Source: Streptococcus ratti FA-1 = DSM 20564 (GTDB taxonomy: Bacteria > Bacillota > Bacilli > Lactobacillales > Streptococcaceae). From it: DNA of 64,000 bases. Made by a program: the position numbers and the translations under genes. Of this stretch, positions 28,528 through 37,639 are shown in pieces; the first letter of the stretch is position 1, and each line of letters starts with the position of its first letter. The notes under the pieces are model-generated. The model saw nothing but the letters and a program-made list of their open reading frames with translations. It ran no database searches and was not told the DNA's origin. The DNA is taken from positions 434,001 to 498,000 of the forward strand of contig NZ_AJTZ01000005.1 of the NCBI RefSeq assembly GCF_000286075.1, written 5' to 3'.

Positions 28528-30381
28528 ATGTCCAAATTGCTAGATAAATTAAAAACCGATATTTTAGTAGCTGACGGCGCTATGGGGACCCTTCTTTATG
28601 CCGATGGTTTAGAATCTTGCCACGACTACTATAATATCAGCCATCCCGAACGTATTTTAGCTATTCATAAGGCTTATATTGATGCAGGAGCTGATGTTAT
28701 TGAGACCAATACTTATGGCGCCAAACGGCACCGTCTTAAAAGTTTTGGCTATGATAATGATATTAAGGAAATCAATCAAAGAGCAGTCGAGATAGCTCGT
28801 CAGGCTGCCGGAGAAAATGTTTTTGTTTTGGGAACAATAGGGGCTTCGCGAGGACTGAAACAGTGTGAGCTTAGTCTGGAAGAGATTGTTGAAGAGACAG
28901 TTGAACAGGCTCAGGCGCTTTTAGAAACGAAACAGCTAGATGGCTTGCTGTTTGAAACCTATTATGACAGAGAAGAGCTGGAAGCTGTTCTAAAAGCAAT
29001 AAGACCGCTGACTGACCTGCCCTTGATAACCAATATGGCGCTCCACGAAGCAGGCATTACAGAAGACGGCCGCCCCTTAGTAGAGGCTCTCAGCAATTTA
29101 GTGATGCTGGGTGCTGATATTGTCGGGCTGAACTGTCATCTGGGACCTTATCATATGATTCAGTCCCTTAAACAGGTGCCTCTTTTTGCACAAAGCTATC
29201 TGTCTGCTTATCCTAATGCCAGTCTTTTATCATTTGTCAGTGATGATGAAAAAGGGCAGTATCGCTTTAGTCAGAATGCTGATTATTTTGAATACTGCGC
29301 TCGGCTTTTTGTGGAAGAAGGTGTGCGTTTGATTGGCGGCTGCTGCGGAACAACACCGGATCATATAAGAGCTATTAAGCGAGGCATCAAAAAATTAAAG
29401 CCGGTCGAACGCAAGGTTATTACTCCGCTGATTACGGAGCAAGAATTCATTGATGAAATCAGCAAAAAAGAAACTCTGGCAGATAAGGCTAAAAAAGAAG
29501 TAACGATTATTGCAGAGATTGACCCTCCTAAGACATTAGCCATTGATAAGTTTGTCGAAGGAATCAAGGCTCTGGACAAAAAGAATATCGCTGCTATCAC
29601 TTTAGCGGATAATTCTCTGGCCAAAACCCGCATTTGCAATCTCAGCCTGGCGTCTTTATTAAAAGATGAAGTGACAACACCTTTTTTACTTCATCTCTCC
29701 TGCCGTGATCATAATATGATTGGCCTCCAGTCGCGCCTTTTGGGAATGGATGTGCTGGGATTTGATCAAATTCTTGCTATTACAGGGGACCCTTCAAAAA
29801 TCGGTGATTTTCCTGGAGCGACCAGTGTTTACGATGCCACTAGTTTTAAATTGCTGTCTTTGATTAAGCAATTGAATCAAGGAAAAGGCTACAGCGGAGC
29901 CAGCCTGAAAAGGGCAACTCATTTTACAGCAGCGGCAGCTTTTAATCCTAATGTCCGCCAGTTAGAAAAAAGCAGCCGTCTTATTGAGCGTAAAATTAAA
30001 GCAGGAGCTGATTATTTTATTACACAGCCTATTTTTAACGAAGAAACGATTCATCAGTTAGGAGAGCTGACAAAAGCCTACGACCAGCCCTTTTTCGTTG
30101 GCATTATGCCAATAACGTCTTATAACAATGCTGTTTTTCTGCACAACGAAGTCCCAGGAATCCATTTATCAGAAACACTTTTGGAAAAGCTGAAAGCCGT
30201 TAAGGACGATAAAGCGGCCTGTCAGGCGGCTGCGTTGGCAGAAAGCAAGGCATTAATTGACTGCGCCTTAAATTATTTTAAGGGAATCTACCTCATCACG
30301 CCCTTTCTGCGCTATGATCTTACTTTGGACTTGATTGATTATATTCAAGAGCGGACGGCTGTCATGAAAAAGCGAGCTTAA
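28528..30381 (+). CDS. metF: Fused homocysteine S-methyltransferase / methylenetetrahydrofolate reductase
   Basis: A 617-aa bifunctional protein: N-terminal homocysteine S-methyltransferase domain (1-~290, with DGAMGTLLYADG, GLNCHLGP, and the zinc site GGCCGTTPDHI), and a C-terminal MTHFR domain (~325-617, FAD/folate segments such as ITGDPSKIGDFPG and ADYFITQPIF). It corresponds to B. subtilis YitJ. It supplies methyl-THF for MetE and may regenerate methionine from S-methylmethionine or AdoMet. The ATG at 28528 lies 7 bases after AAGGAG; a GTG at 28522 overlaps the SD spacing. Only one base separates its stop from an IS end. Confidence 0.92.
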   Translation: MSKLLDKLKTDILVADGAMGTLLYADGLESCHDYYNISHPERILAIHKAYIDAGADVIETNTYGAKRHRLKSFGYDNDIKEINQRAVEIARQAAGENVFVLGTIGASRGLKQCELSLEEIVEETVEQAQALLETKQLDGLLFETYYDREELEAVLKAIRPLTDLPLITNMALHEAGITEDGRPLVEALSNLVMLGADIVGLNCHLGPYHMIQSLKQVPLFAQSYLSAYPNASLLSFVSDDEKGQYRFSQNADYFEYCARLFVEEGVRLIGGCCGTTPDHIRAIKRGIKKLKPVERKVITPLITEQEFIDEISKKETLADKAKKEVTIIAEIDPPKTLAIDKFVEGIKALDKKNIAAITLADNSLAKTRICNLSLASLLKDEVTTPFLLHLSCRDHNMIGLQSRLLGMDVLGFDQILAITGDPSKIGDFPGATSVYDATSFKLLSLIKQLNQGKGYSGASLKRATHFTAAAAFNPNVRQLEKSSRLIERKIKAGADYFITQPIFNEETIHQLGELTKAYDQPFFVGIMPITSYNNAVFLHNEVPGIHLSETLLEKLKAVKDDKAACQAAALAESKALIDCALNYFKGIYLITPFLRYDLTLDLIDYIQERTAVMKKRA

Positions 30382-30672
30382 TGAACTGCACCCCAAGGGT
30401 TAGTCTAAAAAAGCTAACGATTGAGGTGCTTTTTGATGCCATTAAATGACGAGGTTAAAGCTGAACTCTATCAGCTAAGAAATCAATCCTTCCACAGTCA
30501 AAACTTCTCTAACCGTTTGGAGTGAGGATTCTTCGTTTGCCACAGTTCATTTGGTTTATGGAAGAGTACGAAGCAGCGATTGTTCAAAAAAGAAAGATAG
30601 GTATTGCTCTTCTGAATTAAAGACGGAAATTCTTGATAGAATACTGATCCGCTCGTTTTCAACTGGATGCTG
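30382..30672 (+). pseudogene. IS3-family insertion-sequence remnant (left end and degenerate orfA)
   Basis: TGAACTGCACCCC (30382-30394) resembles the terminal inverted repeat of IS861-like streptococcal IS3 elements and forms a GCACC...GGTGC hairpin. A start at 30436 gives MPLNDEVKAELYQLRNQS to a stop at 30523, and another frame around 30580-30672 gives DRYCSSELKTEILDRILI, like the orfA consensus NRYYSPELKQEIIDKVLI. Frameshifts break it, and orfB and the right end are absent. It lies in a 409-base gap. Confidence 0.65.
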
Positions 30673-30790
30673 ATGGATTTGACTAGAAATGCTATAATAG
30701 ATTTGAACTGAGAATGGGAGAAGAGCATGGTTGGGGAACAATCGTGTTTTGTCTCATTCTCTTAGAATCTCTTAGAAATACAGATGACAG

Positions 30791-31294
30791 ATGAAAAATT
30801 ACGCAACCTTTTATGAAAGTTTGACAGAACCAATCCGAACAAGACCGAGACTTATCCGGCTCATCAAATGGACAAATATTTTCATTACCAGACTGATGCC
30901 CATCCTTTATCTGGCTTTGCTGGTCTATCTTTTTTGGTCTCAAAAAACGATACGTATTTTGGGGTCTTATATTGTCGTTCCGGGTACGGCTTTTATTTTG
31001 CTGTCTCTGGCAAGGCGGATTCTTAATAGTCCCAGACCTTATGAGGTCTGGAAAATTCAGCCCTTGATTACAAAGCAAACAAAAGGGCAGTCTATGCCCA
31101 GCCGTCATGTTTTTTCAGCGGTGATAATCAGTGTTTGTGTCCTGCGTGTGACCATTGGAGGCGGAATCTTTTTATTAATTTTATCTGCTTTGTTAGCTTT
31201 TTGCCGTGTTTTAGGCGGTGTGCATTATCCTAAGGATGTTATTGTCGGCTATTTAATCGGACTTGCAGCAGGCAGCCTGCTTTTTTTGGCTTGA
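30791..31294 (+). CDS. PAP2-family membrane phosphatase
   Basis: A 167-aa integral membrane phosphatase of the type 2 phosphatidic acid phosphatase family. The three signature parts are present: a KxxxxxxRP-like ARRILNSPRPYE, the PSGH-like PSRH in MPSRHVFSA (residues ~97-105) and SRxxxxxHxxxD-like CRVLGGVHYPKDVIVGY. Likely substrates are phosphatidate or undecaprenyl pyrophosphate. No clear ribosome-binding site precedes the ATG; an extended -10 TGCTATAAT lies at ~30690-30698. The gene follows the IS remnant. Confidence 0.85.
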   Translation: MKNYATFYESLTEPIRTRPRLIRLIKWTNIFITRLMPILYLALLVYLFWSQKTIRILGSYIVVPGTAFILLSLARRILNSPRPYEVWKIQPLITKQTKGQSMPSRHVFSAVIISVCVLRVTIGGGIFLLILSALLAFCRVLGGVHYPKDVIVGYLIGLAAGSLLFLA

Positions 31295-31468
31295 TAGATT
31301 TGGCAGTTCTAACACAGCTGCGCTTAGAGGGGGTAAACGTTTTAAAGTAGAAAGAAGAACTAAAAAGTAAACCTTACTTGCGGCTAAATCAAGATATTAC
31401 TGTTAACCAAAAAAGAGTTTGCACTATCAATTTCTGAAGAAAAGCTGATTTTGCTGTCGCTCTTTTTT

Positions 31469-31484
31469 TGTTACAATAGAAGCA
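31469..31484 (+). promoter_or_regulatory. Extended -10 six bases before an ATG, implying a leaderless mRNA
   Basis: TGTTACAAT (TACAAT at 31472-31477) is followed by AGAAGC and the ATG at 31484. The spacing is identical to that at 7531-7543. No Shine-Dalgarno is visible. Confidence 0.5.
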
Positions 31485-32005
31485 TGAAAAATTTTTATGA
31501 TGTTTATGCGAATCATGCAGAACTTCCTTATTTTGCTCCGTGCTATCAAGAAGAGCTCCTAAAAAAGCCTATTCCCAAGCGCAATATGGTACGCACAGCA
31601 GAAGGTCTTTTGCCCGGCCATATTATTATGCTTTGGCGGATTAGTTTTGGCACCTATACCAATCAAGCTTTCCACCATAAGTATTTTTATACCAGCTATG
31701 GCATTGATGCCCAGAAAGAATTAGACTGGCTGATTCAAGAAAACTATGTCAGGCTGAATACGGCTTTTGAGTCCTTGAAATATTTAGCTGTGCCTAAATT
31801 AAAGGAATTTTTGCAGCTGCGGCATGTTAAAGGGCTGTCTAAAATGAAACGTTATGATGCAGAAAAAGCTCTTGCACAGGTTTACTCCAATGAGGATCTG
31901 GAATCTTTGTTTGATCTCAGAGGCTATCAATTAACGGATAAGGGAAGAGCTGTTTTAAAACGGCATCCAGACATCGTTGCCAAGCATCCGCAAAAGAAAT
32001 TCTGA
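31484..32005 (+). CDS. Uncharacterised protein, possible SAP-like domain
   Basis: A 173-aa soluble protein with no family confidently recognised. The N-terminal half has the aromatic stretch HAELPYFAPCYQEELLKKPIPKRNMVRTAEGLLPGHIIMLWRISFGTYTN, and the C-terminal half has LKEFLQLRHVKGLSKMKRYDAEKALAQVY followed by FDLRGYQLTDKGRAVLKRHP, which has the helix-rich look of a SAP-type (DNA-binding) module. The start was set at the ATG directly following a -10 element; an ORF extension to 31451 covers that promoter. Downstream genes are DUF1149 and degV. Confidence 0.7.
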   Translation: MKNFYDVYANHAELPYFAPCYQEELLKKPIPKRNMVRTAEGLLPGHIIMLWRISFGTYTNQAFHHKYFYTSYGIDAQKELDWLIQENYVRLNTAFESLKYLAVPKLKEFLQLRHVKGLSKMKRYDAEKALAQVYSNEDLESLFDLRGYQLTDKGRAVLKRHPDIVAKHPQKKF

Positions 32006-32074
32006 TAAGGGATTTCTTTAACTTTAGCCTTAATTATGCTATAATGAGTGGTAATGTAAAACAAGGAGATAACA

Positions 32075-32449
32075 ATGGAAATTGTACGTCAAAAAGAATT
32101 TGTTAACCAATATCACTATGATGCTAGAAACTTAGAATGGGAAAAAGAGAATGGGACACCTGAAACAGATGTCGAAGTTACTTTCCAATTAGTCGAAAAA
32201 AATGAAGAATTAAATGAGACAACTGTTGTGGCTGTCTTGCAATTCATGATTGTCCGCGATGAGTTTGTTCTTAGTGGTGTTCTGTCACAAATGGTTAAGA
32301 TTAAAGATCGCTTGATTAATCAGCCTAGCGAATTTTCACAGGAGGAAGTCGCGACTTTAGCAGCTCCTCTGCTAGATATTTTAAAACGCATGACCTATGA
32401 AGTGACTGAAATTGCACTTGATAAAGAAGGCGTAAGCTTGGAGTTCTAA
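32075..32449 (+). CDS. DUF1149 family protein
   Basis: A 124-aa acidic protein of the streptococcal DUF1149 family, which has a SecB-like fold; function is not established. [27 protein letters not shown] is characteristic. AAGGAG precedes the ATG, and TGCTATAAT (~32037-32045) is a likely extended -10, giving a leader of about 25-30 bases. DegV follows after five bases, so they are cotranscribed with dapB, cca and onward. Confidence 0.85.
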   Translation: MEIVRQKEFVNQYHYDARNLEWEKENGTPETDVEVTFQLVEKNEELNETTVVAVLQFMIVRDEFVLSGVLSQMVKIKDRLINQPSEFSQEEVATLAAPLLDILKRMTYEVTEIALDKEGVSLEF

Positions 32450-32454
32450 ATAAG

Positions 32455-33300
32455 ATGAAATTAGCTGTGATTACGGACTCATCGGTCTATCTTCCGCAAG
32501 ATTTTAATCAAAGTGAAGATCTTTTTATTCTTGATATTGATATTACTATTGATGGAAAGATTTATACTGAAGGTAAAAACCTAAGTCTTGATGAATTTTA
32601 TAGGAAAATGGCTGTTTCCAAAGAATTACCTAAGACTAGCCAGCCTAATCTAGCTGAGTTGGATGATTTATTAACCGACTTAGAAACAGAGGGCTACACA
32701 CATGTTATCGGTCTTTTTCTGTCTGGCGGTATTTCAGGATTTCACCAAAATATCCAATACTTGATTGCTGAGCATGATAAGCTTGAAATTGCCTTTCCCG
32801 ATACTAAAATTACCTCCAGTCCTATGGGATGGATGGTTATGGAAAGCTTGAGATGGGGACAAGAAGGTTTGCCTTTTGAGCAGATTTTAGCCAATCTGAA
32901 GATCATGATTGATAAGACCAAAGCCTTTATTATGGTTGATGATCTTAACCATCTGGTTAAGGGCGGCCGTTTATCAAATGGTTCGGCACTCTTAGGAAAT
33001 CTTTTGAGTATCAAGCCTATCCTTTATTTTACGGATGGCCGAATTGAAGTTTTTGAGAAGGTCAGAACTGAGAAAAAAGCCCTTAAACGTCTCATTTCGA
33101 TCATAGATGAAGTTACTGCTGATGGCTCTTATATGGTCTACATTATTCATGCCAATGCCAAAGAGAAGGCAGAAGATTTGAAAAACCGTTTAACAGAAGA
33201 AGGCTATACAGAAAATCTTGCCATTGTTCCTTTTAATGGCGTTATTGCTACCCACCTGGGTGAAGGAGCTATTGCCCTTGGTGCTATACCAATGATTTAA
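32455..33300 (+). CDS. DegV-family fatty-acid-binding protein
   Basis: A 281-aa DegV protein that binds a fatty acid in its cleft and serves fatty-acid kinase systems. The family motifs [13 protein letters not shown] at the start, TSQPNLAEL, and [32 protein letters not shown] are intact. GGAG lies about 11 bases before the ATG. It is 11 bases from dapB and is probably part of the same transcript. Confidence 0.92.
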   Translation: MKLAVITDSSVYLPQDFNQSEDLFILDIDITIDGKIYTEGKNLSLDEFYRKMAVSKELPKTSQPNLAELDDLLTDLETEGYTHVIGLFLSGGISGFHQNIQYLIAEHDKLEIAFPDTKITSSPMGWMVMESLRWGQEGLPFEQILANLKIMIDKTKAFIMVDDLNHLVKGGRLSNGSALLGNLLSIKPILYFTDGRIEVFEKVRTEKKALKRLISIIDEVTADGSYMVYIIHANAKEKAEDLKNRLTEEGYTENLAIVPFNGVIATHLGEGAIALGAIPMI

Positions 33301-33311
33301 GGAGAGACAAA

Positions 33312-34079
33312 ATGAGTATTAAAGTGATTGTTGCAGGTTTTAAGGGAAGAATGGGTTCAACAGCTGTTGATATGGTTAAAAATGACGATGAGCTTGAATT
33401 GGCAGCGCTTTTGGATCCTTTCGCAGCTGAAAAGGAAATTGATGGCGTACCTGTCTTTACGGATAAAAATGATTTGATTGGTTTTGATGCCCATGTTTGG
33501 GTTGATTTTACTGTCCCTAAAGTAGCTTATGAAAATACGCATTTTGCTCTTGAACATGGCTTTCGTCCAGTCGTGGGGACAACCGGTTTTACGCAAGAGC
33601 AGATTGCCGATTTGACTGCTTTGTCTGCTGACAAAAAAACAGGTGGTTTGATTGCACCGAACTTTGCTATTGGAGCAGTTTTGCTGATGGAATTTGCTGC
33701 TAAGGCTTCCAAGTATTTCCCTGATCTTGAAATCATTGAATTACATCATGATAAGAAAAAAGATGCTCCGAGCGGAACAGCCATTAAAACAGCTGAACTC
33801 ATCCAAGAAGTACGCAACTATAAAAAACAAGGTGCGGCAGATGAGGAAGAAACGCTGGCTGGTGCACGTGGAGCTGAATTTGATGGCTTTAGAATTCATA
33901 GTGTCCGTTTACCAGGTCTTGTTGCTCACCAAGAGGTCATTTTTGGTGCCCAAGGAGAAGGTTTGACACTTCGTCATGATTCCTATGATCGGATTTCTTT
34001 TATGAGCGGTGTTAATTTGGGAATCAAAGAAGTGGTGAAACGAGAGCAGCTTGTTTATGGTTTGGAACATTTACTATGA
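33312..34079 (+). CDS. dapB: 4-Hydroxy-tetrahydrodipicolinate reductase
   Basis: A 255-aa DapB, which reduces the HTPA product with NAD(P)H in lysine/diaminopimelate-type synthesis; in streptococci it supplies lysine for the peptidoglycan stem. The Rossmann start [19 protein letters not shown], the [18 protein letters not shown] catalytic motif and GTTGFTQEQ are present. AGGAGAGA precedes the ATG. It overlaps cca by ATGA. Confidence 0.95.
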   Translation: MSIKVIVAGFKGRMGSTAVDMVKNDDELELAALLDPFAAEKEIDGVPVFTDKNDLIGFDAHVWVDFTVPKVAYENTHFALEHGFRPVVGTTGFTQEQIADLTALSADKKTGGLIAPNFAIGAVLLMEFAAKASKYFPDLEIIELHHDKKKDAPSGTAIKTAELIQEVRNYKKQGAADEEETLAGARGAEFDGFRIHSVRLPGLVAHQEVIFGAQGEGLTLRHDSYDRISFMSGVNLGIKEVVKREQLVYGLEHLL

Positions 34080-35290
34080 GATTAAAAGATTTGCCTTCTG
34101 AATTTCAGGAGGCTTTACCAGTATTAGAGAAAATTAAGGCGGCAGGTTTTGAAGCTTATTTTGTAGGCGGCAGTGTGCGCGATGCTTTGCTGGGCCAGCC
34201 CATTCATGATGTTGATATCGCCAGCAGCTCTTACCCTGCAGAGACTAAGAAGATTTTCCCGCGAACGGTAGATATTGGCATTGAGCATGGCACCGTTTTG
34301 GTTTTAGAAAACGGACATGAATATGAAATCACGACCTTTCGGACTGAGGATGTTTACGTGGATTACCGCAGACCCAGTCAGGTGTCTTTTGTGCGCTCTT
34401 TGGAAGAGGATCTAAAGCGCCGTGATTTTACCATCAATGCCTTCGCTCTCAATGAGCGGTCTCAAGTGATTGATAAATTTAACGGTTTGGCAGATTTAGG
34501 GCAAAAGCGGCTGCGAGCAGTTGGCAATGCTGCTGAGCGTTTTAACGAAGATGCTCTGCGGATCATGAGAGGCCTGCGCTTTACTGCCAGTTTGGACTTT
34601 GATATTGAAGAAGAAACCTTCACAGCTATGAAAGAACATGCCCCTTTGTTGGAAAAAATTTCGGTAGAGCGTTCTTTTATCGAGTTTGACAAGCTGTTGC
34701 TGGCACCATATTGGCGTAAAGGGATTGATTATTTGATTGTCAGTCAGGCCTATGACTATCTGCCATTCTTACAAGATTCTGCGGATAAGTGGCAAAAACT
34801 GTTGAAAGATTTACCGGAGGACTTTACTTTTACCAGTTCAGAACAGGCTTGGGCAAGTGTACTGCTGTATCTGGATATCAAAAATATTAAATCTTTCTTG
34901 AAAAGTTGGAAAACTTCTAATGATTTCCAAAAAACAGTAGAAAAACTTCTGGCTATTTACAGATTGCGGCAGGAAAGACAAATTGAGAAAGCTGATGTTT
35001 ATCACTATGGTGCATCATTGTTAATGCTGGTCGAAGAATTGCGGCAGGCTCAAGGTTTAGTGGTTGATTTTGAACGCATTAAGGAGCTAGATGCAGCTTT
35101 AACCATTCATGACAAGCATGAAATTGTGGTCAGGGGCGGTGATTTAATCGTGGCTTTTGCTTTGAAACCGGGACCAAATTTAGGAAAAATCTTGAATCAA
35201 ATTGAAAGTTTTATTGTTGATGGAAACTTAGCCAATGAAAGACAGGCTATTTTAGATTTTGTCAGAAGGGAAATCAAAGAGAATGAGTGA
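34076..35290 (+). CDS. cca: CCA-adding tRNA nucleotidyltransferase
   Basis: A 404-aa class II CCA-adding enzyme that builds or repairs the tRNA 3' CCA end. The nucleotidyltransferase core [24 protein letters not shown] carries the metal-binding Dx[28 protein letters not shown] and [20 protein letters not shown] are neck/head motifs. It overlaps dapB at its start and the ABC-F gene at its end. Confidence 0.94.
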   Translation: MRLKDLPSEFQEALPVLEKIKAAGFEAYFVGGSVRDALLGQPIHDVDIASSSYPAETKKIFPRTVDIGIEHGTVLVLENGHEYEITTFRTEDVYVDYRRPSQVSFVRSLEEDLKRRDFTINAFALNERSQVIDKFNGLADLGQKRLRAVGNAAERFNEDALRIMRGLRFTASLDFDIEEETFTAMKEHAPLLEKISVERSFIEFDKLLLAPYWRKGIDYLIVSQAYDYLPFLQDSADKWQKLLKDLPEDFTFTSSEQAWASVLLYLDIKNIKSFLKSWKTSNDFQKTVEKLLAIYRLRQERQIEKADVYHYGASLLMLVEELRQAQGLVVDFERIKELDAALTIHDKHEIVVRGGDLIVAFALKPGPNLGKILNQIESFIVDGNLANERQAILDFVRREIKENE

Positions 35291-37151
35291 TTTTATTGTT
35301 GAAGGGCTAAGCAAAACAGTCGGCGATAAGACGGTCTTTCAGGATATTTCTTTTATCATTCATGATCTTGATCGTATTGGTATTATTGGTGTCAATGGGA
35401 CTGGAAAGACAACTCTTCTTGATGTCATTTCTGGTAAATTGGGTTTTGATGGTGATAAGTCACCTTTTTCTAGTAAAAATGATTACAAGATAGCCTATCT
35501 GACACAAGAACCTGTTTTTGATGAAACAAAAACAATTCTTGATACGGTCTTGTCATCAGATTTACGAGAAATGCAGCTGATTCATACTTATGAGCTGCTG
35601 ATGGCAAATTACAGCGAAGCCAGTCAGGAACAAGTGGAAAAAGTCATGGCAGAGATGGATTCTTTAGATGCTTGGTCCATTGAGAGTGAAGTTAAGACCG
35701 TTTTGTCTAAATTAGGACTTTTGGATTTATCTCAAAAGGTTGGTGACTTGTCGGGCGGTTTAAAGCGGCGAGTACAGTTAGCCCAAGTTTTGCTGAATGA
35801 TGCCGATCTGCTTTTATTGGATGAACCAACCAACCACCTTGATATTGATACCATTGCTTGGCTGGCTAATTTCCTTAAAAGCAGTAAAAAAACGGTCCTC
35901 TTTATTACCCATGACCGTTATTTCTTGGACAATATTGCAACGCGTATCTTCGAACTGCATGATGCCAGTTTGACAGAGTACCAAGGCAACTACCAAGATT
36001 ATGTTCGCTTGAGAGCTGAGCAGGATGAGCGCGATACGGCTGCGCTTCACAAGAAAAAGCAACTCTATAAACAAGAATTAGCTTGGATGCGCAGGCAGCC
36101 GCAGGCCAGAGCAACAAAGCAGCAGGCCCGGATTAATCGATTTAATGACCTCAAAACCGACCTGTCAGGCACAAGGGCTTCAGCTGACCTTGAAATCAAC
36201 TTTGCAACCAGTCGTATCGGTAAAAAGGTTATCAACTTTGAACAGGTCAACTTTGCCTATCCTCATAAAACGATTTTGACAGATTTTAATTTGCTTATTC
36301 AAAATAAAGATCGCATTGGCATCGTTGGTGATAATGGCGTTGGTAAATCAACTCTTTTAAATCTCATTAATGGTGAACTGCAGCCAAGTTCTGGCAAACT
36401 TGATATTGGGGAGACAGTCCGAATTGGTTATTTTTCACAGCAAATTAAAAATATGGATGACAATAAGCGCGTGATTAATTATTTGCAGGAAGCAGCAGAT
36501 GAAGTTAAAACGGCTGTTGGAACAACTAGCGTAACAGATCTTTTGGAGCAGTTTCTCTTTCCGCGCTCAACACATGGGACGCTTATTTCTAAGTTATCAG
36601 GCGGTGAAAAGAAACGTCTTTATTTACTAAAAATCCTTATTGAAAAGCCTAATGTCTTACTCTTAGATGAGCCAACTAATGATCTTGATATTGCGACTTT
36701 AACAGTTCTTGAGAATTTTTTACAGGATTTTTCAGGCCCTGTCATTACGGTTAGCCATGACCGTTATTTTCTAGATAAAGTAGCGACTAAAATTTTGGCT
36801 TTTGAAAATCATAGCATTCGTGAATTTTTTGGTAATTATAGCGATTATCTGGATGAAAAAGACTTTGAAAAATCCAGCTCTGCTATGACACAAAAAACAG
36901 AAAAATCCAGAGCTGAAAGGGCTAAGAGCGAAAAGAAGCGCATGTCCTATTTTGAAAAACAAGAGTGGACGACGATTGAGGATAATATTGCTAATTTAGA
37001 ATCTAAAATCGAGGAGATTGAGGCAGCCATGCAGGAAAATGCCTCAGATTATGGACAATTGGCGGTCTTGCAGAATGAGCTTGATGATATGAATGATCAG
37101 CTGTTGGAAAAATACGAGCGCTATGAGTATTTAAGTGACTTGGAGAAGTAA
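35283..37151 (+). CDS. ABC-F family ATPase, Uup-like
   Basis: A 622-aa soluble protein with two nucleotide-binding domains: Walker [10 protein letters not shown] and GDNGVGKST, signatures [12 protein letters not shown] and [12 protein letters not shown], Walker [13 protein letters not shown] and [12 protein letters not shown], joined by the P-site tRNA-interaction linker (~residues 235-310), and a C-terminal coiled coil (~550-620). Such proteins act on the ribosome rather than in transport. The ATG at 35283 inside the end of cca was chosen; an upstream in-frame start is unlikely. TAATG links it to the next gene. Confidence 0.9.
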   Translation: MSDFIVEGLSKTVGDKTVFQDISFIIHDLDRIGIIGVNGTGKTTLLDVISGKLGFDGDKSPFSSKNDYKIAYLTQEPVFDETKTILDTVLSSDLREMQLIHTYELLMANYSEASQEQVEKVMAEMDSLDAWSIESEVKTVLSKLGLLDLSQKVGDLSGGLKRRVQLAQVLLNDADLLLLDEPTNHLDIDTIAWLANFLKSSKKTVLFITHDRYFLDNIATRIFELHDASLTEYQGNYQDYVRLRAEQDERDTAALHKKKQLYKQELAWMRRQPQARATKQQARINRFNDLKTDLSGTRASADLEINFATSRIGKKVINFEQVNFAYPHKTILTDFNLLIQNKDRIGIVGDNGVGKSTLLNLINGELQPSSGKLDIGETVRIGYFSQQIKNMDDNKRVINYLQEAADEVKTAVGTTSVTDLLEQFLFPRSTHGTLISKLSGGEKKRLYLLKILIEKPNVLLLDEPTNDLDIATLTVLENFLQDFSGPVITVSHDRYFLDKVATKILAFENHSIREFFGNYSDYLDEKDFEKSSSAMTQKTEKSRAERAKSEKKRMSYFEKQEWTTIEDNIANLESKIEEIEAAMQENASDYGQLAVLQNELDDMNDQLLEKYERYEYLSDLEK

Positions 37152-37624
37152 TGCAGCTAAGACCTATCGAGAAAAAAGATAATGCAGCAGTAGCTGCGCT
37201 CATTCGCCATTCTTTAGAAAAAGAAGGTTTGGCTATTAAGGGCACTGCCTACTTTGATCCTTATTTAGACAATTTGGCGGGTTATTATCGATCTAGTCCC
37301 AGATCAGCCTATTTTGTTGTGGAAGATAATCAGATGATTGTCGGAGTTGGCGGTTTTGTACCTGTTTCTGAGGAAACGGCAGAACTGCAAAAGCTTTATG
37401 TACACAGAGCATATCGCGGCAAGGGCATAGCCGGCCTTTTGCTGAGGCATATTTTTCAGGAAGCTAAAAAAGAGGGATTTGCTAAGCTCTACCTTGAAAG
37501 TTCGCATGTACTCAAGCAGGCTCTTAAGGTGTATGAGCACTTTGGTTTTACTGCTTTAGAGTCTTCCTTGTCTTTTGAAGGTTCGCATGATGCTATGGAT
37601 GTTTGGATGGTAAAAGATTTGTAA
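37151..37624 (+). CDS. GNAT-family N-acetyltransferase
   Basis: A 157-aa acetyltransferase with the GNAT acetyl-CoA loop VHRAYRGKGIAGLLLRHIFQEAKKEGF (residues ~77-103) and the LYLESS strand. Substrate unknown. It starts on the overlapping TAATG of the ABC-F stop, so translation is coupled; the ABC exporter pair follows after 15 bases. Confidence 0.88.
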   Translation: MQLRPIEKKDNAAVAALIRHSLEKEGLAIKGTAYFDPYLDNLAGYYRSSPRSAYFVVEDNQMIVGVGGFVPVSEETAELQKLYVHRAYRGKGIAGLLLRHIFQEAKKEGFAKLYLESSHVLKQALKVYEHFGFTALESSLSFEGSHDAMDVWMVKDL

Positions 37625-37639
37625 GAAAAAGGAGAGGAT

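Noticed and set aside
30556..31108. Minus-strand ORFs around the IS remnant and PAP2 gene
   Set aside because: They are antisense to the orfA fragments and the PAP2 phosphatase, without recognisable domains.
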